From: Verrucomicrobia subdivision 3 bacterium UBA693
GTDB lineage: Bacteria > Verrucomicrobiota > Verrucomicrobiia > Limisphaerales > UBA8199
Assembly: GCA_002298785.1 (NCBI GenBank)
Contig: DBMR01000011.1
Location: 124,001-188,000 of the forward strand
Direction: 5' to 3'
Length of the DNA: 64,000 nt
Positions within the stretch are counted from its first letter, which is position 1; each line of letters begins with the position of its first letter. This document shows, one piece after another, positions 1 to 8,434 of the stretch. The notes under the pieces were generated by a model. That model was not told the origin of the DNA, did not search any database, and saw only the letters and a list, made by a program, of their open reading frames with translations. The translations under genes and the position numbers were made by a program.

Positions 1-717
1 AAGATTCGCCCCGGTCAACGTGAGCAACCCCAAGGTGTAATCGTCCGTCCAGCAACCGCTGGCCGAATACGCGATGAACAGTTGGCCGTTGCGCTGGAAC
101 GCCCAGGGACCTTCGTTGACCTTGGGGTCGCCGATCCGCTCCCAGGGTTGAGTGGGTTCAGAAAGCAGCACCAGTGGCCCAGCCAAGGTATAGGGATTGC
201 TCATGGGCGCAATGTACAGGTTCTGCGTCGAGCCCTCGTTCCCCGAGCAGATAAAATAAAGTTTGCCGTCGCCGGCGGTGAACACGCTCCCGTCAATATT
301 CCAAAACGTGTTAAACAAAATGCCGCGATCGGTATAGGGCCCGAGGGCACTGGTGCCCTGGCTTTCAGCAACAAACACCCGATGCCCAGCACCCGGATTG
401 CGGCTGTAATAGAGATACCAGCGGTTGTTGAGCCAATGCAATTCCGGGGCCCAGACGTCCGAGTAACCGGGCGCGTAAATCGAGTAATCCGAAGCCGTCA
501 CCAACCCGCCAATCGAGGCAGATCGGCGCAGATGAATCACGCAGCCATCGCTCTGGACGAGGTTGAATAGACCGTCTTTCAGAGTCACCGCGGGATCTTG
601 CCCCTGCATGAGGGAGTTCGTGAAACAAGCCCCCCACAGGTTGGCCCCAGCGCCACACACGCACGCGAGCACTGCTACCGCTCCCAGGGAGCGCCATGGC
701 CGGGTGAAGGGTCTCAT
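1..717 (-). CDS. GH43 family glycoside hydrolase (3' end beyond window)
   Basis: Reading the minus strand from ATG at 717 gives an unbroken frame to the window edge. A short hydrophobic N-terminus is followed by a five-bladed-propeller GH43 pattern: QDPAVTLKDG supplies the catalytic base Asp, SDVWAPELH is the usual family motif, NIDGSVF carries the pKa-modulating Asp, and KVNEGPW carries the general acid Glu. The family cleaves arabinofuranosyl or xylosyl links in plant polysaccharides. The start ATG overlaps the stop of the upstream GH127 gene as ATGA, so translation is probably coupled. GH43 has many specificities; arabinan side-chain removal is inferred from the GH127 neighbour. The C-terminus lies outside the window. 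Confidence 0.88.
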   Translation of the reverse strand, partial: MRPFTRPWRSLGAVAVLACVCGAGANLWGACFTNSLMQGQDPAVTLKDGLFNLVQSDGCVIHLRRSASIGGLVTASDYSIYAPGYSDVWAPELHWLNNRWYLYYSRNPGAGHRVFVAESQGTSALGPYTDRGILFNTFWNIDGSVFTAGDGKLYFICSGNEGSTQNLYIAPMSNPYTLAGPLVLLSEPTQPWERIGDPKVNEGPWAFQRNGQLFIAYSASGCWTDDYTLGLLTLTGANL

Positions 718-3083
718 CGCGAAGGAGCGCTCGCCTGCTTTAACAGGCAAACACCAAACACACCGCCCGCCGTGTTGCCAGGTCGAGGCTGAAACCGGAG
801 AGTGACCTTCGCTTTGCCCCGCGTGAGTTCCGCCGGGATCGGATAGAGCTTTTCAAAAAGTTCATTCGGTCGCGAGGCCGTCAACTTCTCCGTCGCGAAC
901 CGTTGCCCCTCGACGAGCAGGTCAAACTCGCGATTTCCAGCGTCGCTTCCCCAATAGGTTAGTTGCAGTTCCATCGGCTTGTCCGGGCTCACTTGGACCG
1001 TGTACTCGAACCAGCCACCGTCACGGGCGTCGCGCCATTTGGGCGAACCGCCGCCACTGAAGGTACGCTCCCCCTTGAAAGCATGGTCGACCTCGGATTG
1101 CTGTTCGCCCGGTTTGACATCGTCCACGATGCGCGCCTGAAACGCTTTTCGAGCGGCAGCCGCAGCCGCCAACTCGGCTGTCTTACGCTTCCAATCTGCA
1201 GGGGTAAAGGTCTCGAAATACACCGCGTAACGCTGATGATGCGCGCGCCAGAACGGAATGAGAGTCACCTCATGTGGCTGCACCATCCGGGTAGTCCGAA
1301 ACGTCAGGGGCTGACCGGATACCGGCTGAAGATGATCGAGCCACCGCCCGTTCTCCGCCACAAAATAGGGAATCACCGGGGCCGGGATGTTACGCAAAAC
1401 GTTTTCGTTTTGATCCGTTTGGCAGAGATCAAGCCCCGTTAGTCCTTCCGTGCCCAGTTCGGCAGCCAACACAATGGGGCCATAGGCCAACGCCAGAATG
1501 TTCGTCGCGTGCGGCAGCGGCGCCGTTCGCAACGCCATCGGCAGGCGCACCTCCACGTGGTCCCCATCGCGCCACTCGCGGGTCAACGCGGCGTAGCCGG
1601 CTTCCACCGCGGGTCGGGCAGACTGGCCATTTACCCGGATCACCATCGAACCGGCCAGCCAGGACGGCTGCCGAATCTTGAGCGCAAACTTTGTCGGGGC
1701 CTGGGCGGAGACAGTGAATCTGGTTTGGTCGGTTTCCGGGAATTTGGTCTCCTGACGCAGCGTGACACCCCTGTCAGACCAGGTCATTTCTGAAGGGATG
1801 AAGAGGTTCACCCAAAGCGTATTGGAAGACTGCGCATAAATGGTGCGCCCGTATTTGCTGTGGTTTTCGATTCCAGTTCCCAGGCAACACCAAAACGCAT
1901 TGGTCGGGTTTGAATAGATCTTGAAACCACCCGGTTTCAACGCCTGGAAATAAGTGAACATACCGGTGCGCGGATCCTGTGAACCGAGGATCTGGTTGTA
2001 GAGCGCCTGCTCGTAATAATCCATCCAGCGCGCCGCCGGAGCCCAAGCGAACAGATGCTCGGTGAGCTTGAGCATGTTATATGTGTTGCAGGTCTCGCAG
2101 GTGGCGGAGCTGAGATGCGCGCGAGTCTGTTCCGGCGGGAAGAAGTGCTCGCTATCGCTGTTGCCTCCGATCGCGTAAGTCCGGTTCGTCACCACGAACC
2201 ACCAGAAATTCTCCGCTACGCGCTGAAAATAAGCATCGCCCGAGGCTTCATAGAGGCGGGCCGCCCCCGTCATCTTGGGAATCTGGGTATTGGCGTGAAG
2301 CCCATTCAGGCGATCTTCGCCGCGCGCCAGAGGGTCCATCACCAGGTGGTGGCAGAAGCGTTTGGCCAATTCGAGATGCTGCGGGTCCCCGGTCAGCAAG
2401 TAGATATCGGCGAGCACCTCCGCCATGCCGCCGTGCTCGTTCCCCAGCATCGTTTCCATTTCCTGGGGACTCAAATCGTGCGTAACGGCTTCAGCCCAAC
2501 CGGCCAATCGGATCATCACCGCCTTCGCTTGTTCGTTCCCGCACAACACATAGGCATCCCGCAGACCGGCGAAGAGCTTGTGCATGGTGTACCACGGTGC
2601 CCACCCCTCGAGGCGGCCATCGCGCTGCTTCAGCCCATGGAACAGGGCGCGTCCGTTCGGGATGGCCGCCACGAAGCCGTTCGGATCACGCGCCTGGCAG
2701 CGGCTGAGTTCACCCACGATATAGTTCACCCGCTCCAGGAAACGCTGATCGCCCGTGGCGCGATATTGCTGCGCCAAAGCCGTCAGGTAATGCCCGAGCG
2801 ATTGCCCGGCCACACCTTGCGATTCCCAGCCGCCATACCGCGGAGCTTTGGGGGGCAGGCCCGCGTTCTGGAGCATTCCCGAAAGCAGACGGTCCGGATC
2901 CAGGGACAGGAGATATTTCGCATTCAACTCCATGGCGACCTTGAAGGGACCATCGAGGAGTCGAACATCGCGCAGATCGGGAGCCGAAGCCGTGAGGGGG
3001 ACGGCCAGTTCGACCGCTGAAGCCAGGGCCACCAGGCAGATCAAAGCGGCCCCCATCGCGAACGGATACAGTAATCTCTTCAC
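714..3083 (-). CDS. GH127 (DUF1680) beta-L-arabinofuranosidase family protein, secreted
   Basis: A protein of 789 residues with a signal peptide (hydrophobic residues 7-24) and an (alpha/alpha)6 barrel of the GH127 type. The zinc-thiolate active-site pattern is present: Glu330 and Cys332 in the ATCETCNTYN motif, and Cys399-Cys400 in AFWCCLGTG. In characterised GH127 enzymes the first Cys of that CC pair is the nucleophile. Glu312 in DSEHFF is a candidate acid/base. A C-terminal beta-sandwich follows. The expected role is release of beta-L-arabinofuranose from plant glycoproteins or pectin side chains. It lies 14 bp after the upstream GH2 gene and overlaps the GH43 start by four bases. Substrate is inferred, because GH127 relatives are diverse. 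Confidence 0.9.
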   Translation of the reverse strand: MKRLLYPFAMGAALICLVALASAVELAVPLTASAPDLRDVRLLDGPFKVAMELNAKYLLSLDPDRLLSGMLQNAGLPPKAPRYGGWESQGVAGQSLGHYLTALAQQYRATGDQRFLERVNYIVGELSRCQARDPNGFVAAIPNGRALFHGLKQRDGRLEGWAPWYTMHKLFAGLRDAYVLCGNEQAKAVMIRLAGWAEAVTHDLSPQEMETMLGNEHGGMAEVLADIYLLTGDPQHLELAKRFCHHLVMDPLARGEDRLNGLHANTQIPKMTGAARLYEASGDAYFQRVAENFWWFVVTNRTYAIGGNSDSEHFFPPEQTRAHLSSATCETCNTYNMLKLTEHLFAWAPAARWMDYYEQALYNQILGSQDPRTGMFTYFQALKPGGFKIYSNPTNAFWCCLGTGIENHSKYGRTIYAQSSNTLWVNLFIPSEMTWSDRGVTLRQETKFPETDQTRFTVSAQAPTKFALKIRQPSWLAGSMVIRVNGQSARPAVEAGYAALTREWRDGDHVEVRLPMALRTAPLPHATNILALAYGPIVLAAELGTEGLTGLDLCQTDQNENVLRNIPAPVIPYFVAENGRWLDHLQPVSGQPLTFRTTRMVQPHEVTLIPFWRAHHQRYAVYFETFTPADWKRKTAELAAAAAARKAFQARIVDDVKPGEQQSEVDHAFKGERTFSGGGSPKWRDARDGGWFEYTVQVSPDKPMELQLTYWGSDAGNREFDLLVEGQRFATEKLTASRPNELFEKLYPIPAELTRGKAKVTLRFQPRPGNTAGGVFGVCLLKQASAPSR

Positions 3084-3097
3084 GGAATTGCCCGTAA

Positions 3098-5446
3098 TTA
3101 AGGCTGCACCAATATCGCCAGGTCGATCAGTTGACCACCGGCGGTTTGGTGAGTGTGAATGGCGAGCGTGTTGCGGCCTTTCTTGAGCGCCTGCCGGAGC
3201 GTCGTGGTCACCTCGAAGGCCTCATAAGCGTTGTTGAACCCTCCCCGGCTCCAAATCTTCTTCCCATTCACATACACCTCGGTGTCCTCGTCATGAAAGA
3301 TTACCAGGGCAGCGGCGCTCAGCTCGGTGGTGGCAGATTCGAACCTGCCGCGCAGCCAGATGTCACTGGTCTTCCAGGACGTCCGGGCGTTGGGGAAATT
3401 TCCAAAGGGCGCCAATCCTTCCGACCAGGCGCCGTCGTTGAATCCTTCCGTATTCCAATCCACCGCCGGGGTCTCGAGGGTAAAGCGATACGGCTTGTTC
3501 AGGTTGCCGTCCGGCGCCGCTCCCACCAGCACGCTCCAGTCCCGGGGCGCTTTATCGGCCGGTTTCGGGCTGATCGGGCCGGTGATTTCATACGCCGCCC
3601 GCCGGGAAGTGGCCGCATGCAGCCGTTGGGTGTCGAACTTGGGGCGGCGGTCATAATAATACAAGCCATTGTGCTCCTGCTCCACATCCGTGAGTTGCGT
3701 GTAACAAAAGCCGAACATGTCGGGATTATCGAGCAACGCGCTCACCAGTCCTTCATAGCGGGTGTAAAACTCCTCGATCGATTTCGGACCGGCGCCATAA
3801 CCCCAGCCGCCTTCAGTCGCCCAGCCGATGCCCCCAAATTCACTCACCATGAAAGGCACACCCACGTCCCGGCCGGACGCACCCACACCATATCGTGACG
3901 GTATCGGAACCGAAGTATTACCGGCAAAGAAGTCCAGCCACCGCTTTTTGAAGCTGGCGGGGTCCTGATTATAGTCGTGATCATCCCGCACTTCGGGGGC
4001 CTTGATGGTGTGGGCCCAGCCGCTGGTTTCCAGCACGGGCCGCGTGGGGTCGATGGCCCTGGTTTCGTGCAGGATCAGGTTCTGAATTTCACCGGCCACG
4101 GCTGGCGTTTCGTTGAACGGACACCACCCGACGATGGCGGGGTGATTGCGGTCACGCTGCAGAATCTCCGTCCATTCATTGATTACGTTCGCATAATTCG
4201 CCGGTTCATAATTGAAACCCCAGTTGGGGAATTCGCCCCACACCAGGTAGCCCAACTTGTCCGCCCAATAGAGGAAACGCGGTTCGAAAACCTTTTGGTG
4301 CAATCGGGCGCCGTTGTAGCCGGCCGCCATGCTCAATTCGATGTCGTGCTTGAGGGCCTCATCCGAAGGCGCGGTCCAGATGCCATCCGGATAAAATCCC
4401 TGGTCGAGGATCAACCGTTGGAAGACTGGCTTATCGTTAATCAGGATCGCGCGGCCGCGGATGGAAACCTTGCGCAGCCCGAAGTAGCTCGCCACCTGGT
4501 CCACCACTTTCCCGCCGCGCGTGAGCGTGAACTTGAGGTCGTAAAGAAACGGCGATCCAATTTCCCACAGGTGCTTCTGCTTGAGATCAAGCACCAGCCG
4601 ATTCTCACGCCAGGAAGCCGGGCGGGATTCTTTGCCGACCGACTTGCCGTTGGCGAACGCTTCCACCGCAAGGACCAGATTGGTGTCACCGTCATTAATG
4701 GCGGCGTCGATCAGCACCCGCGAGCGATCGGGATCAGGCACGATGGAAAACCCTTCCACGAAAGAGTCACCCACGGCCTCTAGCCAAACCGGCTGCCAGA
4801 TGCCGGTGGTGCGAGTATAAACGCAGCCTTCGCTGACGCTGTGCGTCTGTTTACCGGTCGGTTGCCGCCCGCTCGCGGTATCGTCGAAAGCGCGCAGGAC
4901 CACCTCGTTGCTTCCGACCCGTAGCCAGCGGGTGATGTCGAACGCAAACGCGACATTGCCACCCACATGCGTGCCCGCCAACTGGCCGTTCACCCACACC
5001 CACGCCTGATAGTCCACGCCCCCAAAATGCAGCCGAATCCGCTTACCCTGCATCTTCGCCGGAACTTCGAACGTCCGCCGATACCAAACATTCTTCATCA
5101 TGTCATAATGGCCGATCCCGCTTAGCTTGCTTTCCGGACAGAAGGGCACCGTGATCTTCGATCCCAGCGGCTTTCCGGAAATTAGTCCGCGCTGGCTGCC
5201 GTCACCCTGGGCATCGATCTCAAATTCCCACTCCCCATTCAGCGTCACCCAGTTCTCGCGGAACGCGTCCGGACGCGGATGCTCCGGGCGCGGCACCGCC
5301 ACGGCCGTAAAGGCTGCCAGGACCACCAGGCTGGACCAACCGGCGATTGCGTTCTTAATTCTCATATTCTCAGTTATAGTGTTCGATTTCAGTAAAGTGT
5401 TCGGGCCGGCGATGCGCCGCGGGAGCGTTCGGTCATTTGCCCTCAT
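3098..5446 (-). CDS. GH2 family glycoside hydrolase, secreted
   Basis: A GH2 protein with sugar-binding, immunoglobulin-like and TIM-barrel domains. With numbering from 5446, the acid/base is Glu446 in CPFNETP and the nucleophile is Glu536 in MVSEFGG. A C-terminal beta-sandwich ends in a carbohydrate-binding-like segment. The longest frame opens at 5446 and overlaps the upstream gene by 14 bp. A clear signal peptide begins only at Met28 (ATG at 5365), which makes 5365 the more likely start and leaves a 67 bp gap. Family activities are beta-galactosidase, beta-glucuronidase, beta-mannosidase and alpha-L-arabinopyranosidase; the sequence alone does not choose. It resembles the next GH2 gene in architecture, which suggests an old duplication. 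Confidence 0.9.
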   Translation of the reverse strand: MRANDRTLPRRIAGPNTLLKSNTITENMRIKNAIAGWSSLVVLAAFTAVAVPRPEHPRPDAFRENWVTLNGEWEFEIDAQGDGSQRGLISGKPLGSKITVPFCPESKLSGIGHYDMMKNVWYRRTFEVPAKMQGKRIRLHFGGVDYQAWVWVNGQLAGTHVGGNVAFAFDITRWLRVGSNEVVLRAFDDTASGRQPTGKQTHSVSEGCVYTRTTGIWQPVWLEAVGDSFVEGFSIVPDPDRSRVLIDAAINDGDTNLVLAVEAFANGKSVGKESRPASWRENRLVLDLKQKHLWEIGSPFLYDLKFTLTRGGKVVDQVASYFGLRKVSIRGRAILINDKPVFQRLILDQGFYPDGIWTAPSDEALKHDIELSMAAGYNGARLHQKVFEPRFLYWADKLGYLVWGEFPNWGFNYEPANYANVINEWTEILQRDRNHPAIVGWCPFNETPAVAGEIQNLILHETRAIDPTRPVLETSGWAHTIKAPEVRDDHDYNQDPASFKKRWLDFFAGNTSVPIPSRYGVGASGRDVGVPFMVSEFGGIGWATEGGWGYGAGPKSIEEFYTRYEGLVSALLDNPDMFGFCYTQLTDVEQEHNGLYYYDRRPKFDTQRLHAATSRRAAYEITGPISPKPADKAPRDWSVLVGAAPDGNLNKPYRFTLETPAVDWNTEGFNDGAWSEGLAPFGNFPNARTSWKTSDIWLRGRFESATTELSAAALVIFHDEDTEVYVNGKKIWSRGGFNNAYEAFEVTTTLRQALKKGRNTLAIHTHQTAGGQLIDLAILVQP

Positions 5447-7805
5447 GGGCGCTGGTGGGCGTTTTCGGCTTCATAATCAACAACCCCACATCGATCCCCT
5501 GCCCACCGCTGGTTTGATGACAGTGCACGGCCAGGGTATTGGTGCCGGTATGAAGCGCGGCCAGGGCTTCAGCGGAGAGCACTGCATCCACGTAATCCCC
5601 ATAAAAACCGGCAAGCTTCGCCGCCAGCACCCCGTTCACGTAAATTTCCGCATCCTCATCATGGTAAACCCGCAGCTTCATAACGCCCTGCGGGAGTGCA
5701 TCCAGGGAAAATTCGCGCCGCAACCAAATGTCAGCGGTATCCCAAACAGTGTTGACGCGCGCGCCCGGCGTGCCCGGCGAACCGAATCCACCCGGTCCTT
5801 CCTTCCAGCCGGAAGCTTTGAAGTCTGCTTTTGGCCAATCGTCGGGGGGGGGGTGGGTTGTGTATTTCCAAATGGTGCGACCAAACACCGCATCCGGCAG
5901 CACGATCTTCATGGGCCGACCTCCCCACTCGCCGTGGTTCGCCGCCAGCATGATCGCCGGATCGATCTTGGCCACCGCACGGTCATAAGTAAGCAAACCG
6001 TTGCACTCCGTCTCAACGTCAGTGGTCTGCGTGTAAATAGCCGCGCTCAAGCCCCGCAAGTCGTGGAGCGCCCAAACCTGGTCCAGCAACGAAGCATACC
6101 GCACCTCGAGTTCCTTGCGACTGTCCAACATCAGGTAACCCCAACAGCGCGAAGACCAGGAATGGCCGTCGATCGGCAGTCCCAAACCACCGAACTCACC
6201 CAGGACCGCCGCCCGCCTCGCCTCCGGTTCGGGCGAATCCGGTCCGGGATAACTGTGCGCATCGATGAAATCGCCGACATGCATGTCGGTCCAACCGCTG
6301 GCATTATTCACCAGGCGTGAGGGATCGAGCGTCTTCAGCCATTGCGTCAGGCGTTCGGTGTCATATTGACCCCAACCTTCATTGAACAGCACCCAGGCAA
6401 TAATCGACGGATGGTTTTCCAGATCCCCGACCATTTGCAGCAATTCAGTTTCAAATTCCTTCCGGCCCTCCGGCCGGGCATTGTTGCCGCTGGGCATGTC
6501 CTGCCAAACCAGCAAACCCATTTTGTCACACCAGTAATACCAGCGATCCGGCTCGACCTTGACGTGCTTGCGCGTCAGGTTAAACCCGGATTTCTTCAGG
6601 AATTCGATATCCGATCGCAACGCTTCGTCCGTCGGCGCCGTACAAATTCCATCCGGCCAATACCCCTGGTCGAGGGTCCCAACCTGAAAAACGAATTCGT
6701 CGTTTAAAGCGATGCGTGTAATTCCCAGCGCGTCTTTGCGCAGCGCCACTTTCCTCAGACCGAAGTAGCTGGAGACTGAATCGACGGGATGCCCGTTCTC
6801 CCGAACCGTTACTTTCAAATCGTAAAGAAAAGGGTTGTCCGGAGTCCACAAACGCACTTCTGCGAGAGGCAAAACCAGGTCTTCATTCGCCGAACCCACG
6901 ATCCGGCCGGCCTCTTTGCCTTCGGCCAGCGCGACGGCTTCGACCCGGAGGCTTTCGGAAAGGTTGCCCACCGCCACCCGCAGCCGCAACGATTTCGCAT
7001 CCACGTCCGGCGTGAGTTTGAGGCGATCCACGCCTCCGGTCGGCACCGGTTCGAGCCACGCGGTTTGCCAGATGCCCGAGTGGGGCATGTAGAAAATCCC
7101 CTCCGGTTTGCGTGATTGTTTGCCGCGCGGCTGATCACCCTCGGTCGGATCGGACACCGCCACCACCAATTCCTCGTCCCCGTTCCAGCGCAATTGATCG
7201 GTAATGTCGAAACCAAATCGATCATAACCGCCGCGATGCTGGCCGACCTCATGGCCATTGACCAGCACGCGCGTATGCCAATCCACGGCGCCGAAATGCA
7301 GTCGCACCCGTTGTCCGCGCCATGGGGCAGGAATCGCCAGGCGGCGCTGGTACCACAACGCGCTGTTTTCATCCAACCGGCTCATCACTCCAGACAAAGC
7401 GGATTCCACGGGAAACGGCACCAGGATCCGTCCGGTGTACGTGATCGGCACGCTGGAAGTCAGGGGGACGATCGCATAGTTCCACAGGCCGTTGAGATTC
7501 ACCCATTCTTTCCGAGCCAACTGGGGCCGCGGGTATTCCGGCAGCACGTTGGTGGGATTGACCTGAGCAGCCCATCGGGTCAGCAACGGACCCCGCGCCA
7601 CCTGCCAGGAGGCGGCCTCGCCCCAACTCGCGCTCAGGCTGCCGAGCAGGACAAATGCCGCCACGGCATAACGCGCCGCCCAATGAATGGAGCACAAGGT
7701 CACAGTGGGCATCGTGTCAGAATGTCCCGGGCTGTCATGTGGCATGAAATGGCCACAAGTTGAACCCACCGGCGGACAGCGCAGCGGAGCGGCGCTGGTT
7801 CTCAT
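5433..7805 (-). CDS. GH2 family glycoside hydrolase, secreted
   Basis: A second GH2 enzyme of the operon. The acid/base is Glu476 in LFNEGWG and the nucleophile is Glu537 in LGEFGG, numbered from 7805. The sugar-binding domain shows the family pattern WYQRRLAIP and WHTRVLVNG. The frame opens at an ATG at 7805 that overlaps the response-regulator stop as ATGA, but the hydrophobic signal segment starts at Met32 (ATG at 7712). Either start is possible; neither has a convincing Shine-Dalgarno sequence at good spacing. The protein is expected to act in the periplasm or outside the cell on plant oligosaccharides released by the neighbouring GH43 and GH127 enzymes. Exact specificity is unknown. Confidence 0.9.
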   Translation of the reverse strand: MRTSAAPLRCPPVGSTCGHFMPHDSPGHSDTMPTVTLCSIHWAARYAVAAFVLLGSLSASWGEAASWQVARGPLLTRWAAQVNPTNVLPEYPRPQLARKEWVNLNGLWNYAIVPLTSSVPITYTGRILVPFPVESALSGVMSRLDENSALWYQRRLAIPAPWRGQRVRLHFGAVDWHTRVLVNGHEVGQHRGGYDRFGFDITDQLRWNGDEELVVAVSDPTEGDQPRGKQSRKPEGIFYMPHSGIWQTAWLEPVPTGGVDRLKLTPDVDAKSLRLRVAVGNLSESLRVEAVALAEGKEAGRIVGSANEDLVLPLAEVRLWTPDNPFLYDLKVTVRENGHPVDSVSSYFGLRKVALRKDALGITRIALNDEFVFQVGTLDQGYWPDGICTAPTDEALRSDIEFLKKSGFNLTRKHVKVEPDRWYYWCDKMGLLVWQDMPSGNNARPEGRKEFETELLQMVGDLENHPSIIAWVLFNEGWGQYDTERLTQWLKTLDPSRLVNNASGWTDMHVGDFIDAHSYPGPDSPEPEARRAAVLGEFGGLGLPIDGHSWSSRCWGYLMLDSRKELEVRYASLLDQVWALHDLRGLSAAIYTQTTDVETECNGLLTYDRAVAKIDPAIMLAANHGEWGGRPMKIVLPDAVFGRTIWKYTTHPPPDDWPKADFKASGWKEGPGGFGSPGTPGARVNTVWDTADIWLRREFSLDALPQGVMKLRVYHDEDAEIYVNGVLAAKLAGFYGDYVDAVLSAEALAALHTGTNTLAVHCHQTSGGQGIDVGLLIMKPKTPTSAHEGK

Positions 7806-8434
7806 TTCCTGAGGAACTTCGCCACCGCCTCGGTGCGGGAACGGACATGCAACTTCTCATAGATGCGCCGGATGTAATTGCGCACCGTATGGATGCTGAC
7901 CCCCAGGTGTTCGGCAATTTGTTTGTAAGCCAATCCTTCGGCCAAGCCATTAAGCACTTCGCGCTCCCGTTGTGATAAATCCAACATTTCATCGCCTTTG
8001 GCCGGGTCGCTTCGAAACGACTGCACCACTTTGCGGGCGATCGACGCCGACATGGGCGAGCCGCCGTCCCGCACTTCGCTGATGGCTTCCAACAACTTAG
8101 CGGGCGATTGCCGTTTCAGCAGGTAACCGCTCGCCCCCGCCGCCAGCGCCCGGAAGATTTTGTCCGTATCTTCAAACACGGTGAGCATCAACACCTGGGC
8201 CTCGGGCATGAGTTCTCGCAACCGCCGTACACACTCGATGCCATCCATGCCGCCCAGGTTGATGTCCATCAGGATGACATCCGGACGATCCGTGGGCAGA
8301 TGGTCAAGCGCCTCCTGCGCGCTGGCATAAACGCTCTTGCAGCTAAATCCACCGGCAGCCTGGAGATAACCGCCGATATGCTCTCGCAAATCCGCTTCGT
8401 CGTCCACAATCGATACGGTAATGGTTTTGTTCAT
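7802..8434 (-). CDS. NarL/FixJ-type response regulator
   Basis: A protein of 210 residues with an N-terminal receiver domain and a C-terminal LuxR-type helix-turn-helix. The receiver shows acidic Asp11-Asp12, the phosphoacceptor Asp57 in ILMDINL, Thr85 and Lys107. The DNA-binding part carries LSQREREVLNGLAEGLAYKQIAEHLGVS, written here as two motifs: LSQREREVL and YKQIAEHLGVS. Its start overlaps the stop of the kinase gene as ATGA and its stop overlaps the possible GH2 start the same way. It is the obvious partner of the upstream kinase, and since it sits within the glycosidase operon it probably controls that operon. The target site cannot be named from the sequence. Confidence 0.95.
   Translation of the reverse strand: MNKTITVSIVDDEADLREHIGGYLQAAGGFSCKSVYASAQEALDHLPTDRPDVILMDINLGGMDGIECVRRLRELMPEAQVLMLTVFEDTDKIFRALAAGASGYLLKRQSPAKLLEAISEVRDGGSPMSASIARKVVQSFRSDPAKGDEMLDLSQREREVLNGLAEGLAYKQIAEHLGVSIHTVRNYIRRIYEKLHVRSRTEAVAKFLRK

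Noticed and set aside
2055..3020. Plus-strand frame of 321 codons opposite the GH127 gene
   Set aside because: The minus strand carries the complete GH127 active-site motifs; the plus-strand translation has no domain pattern.
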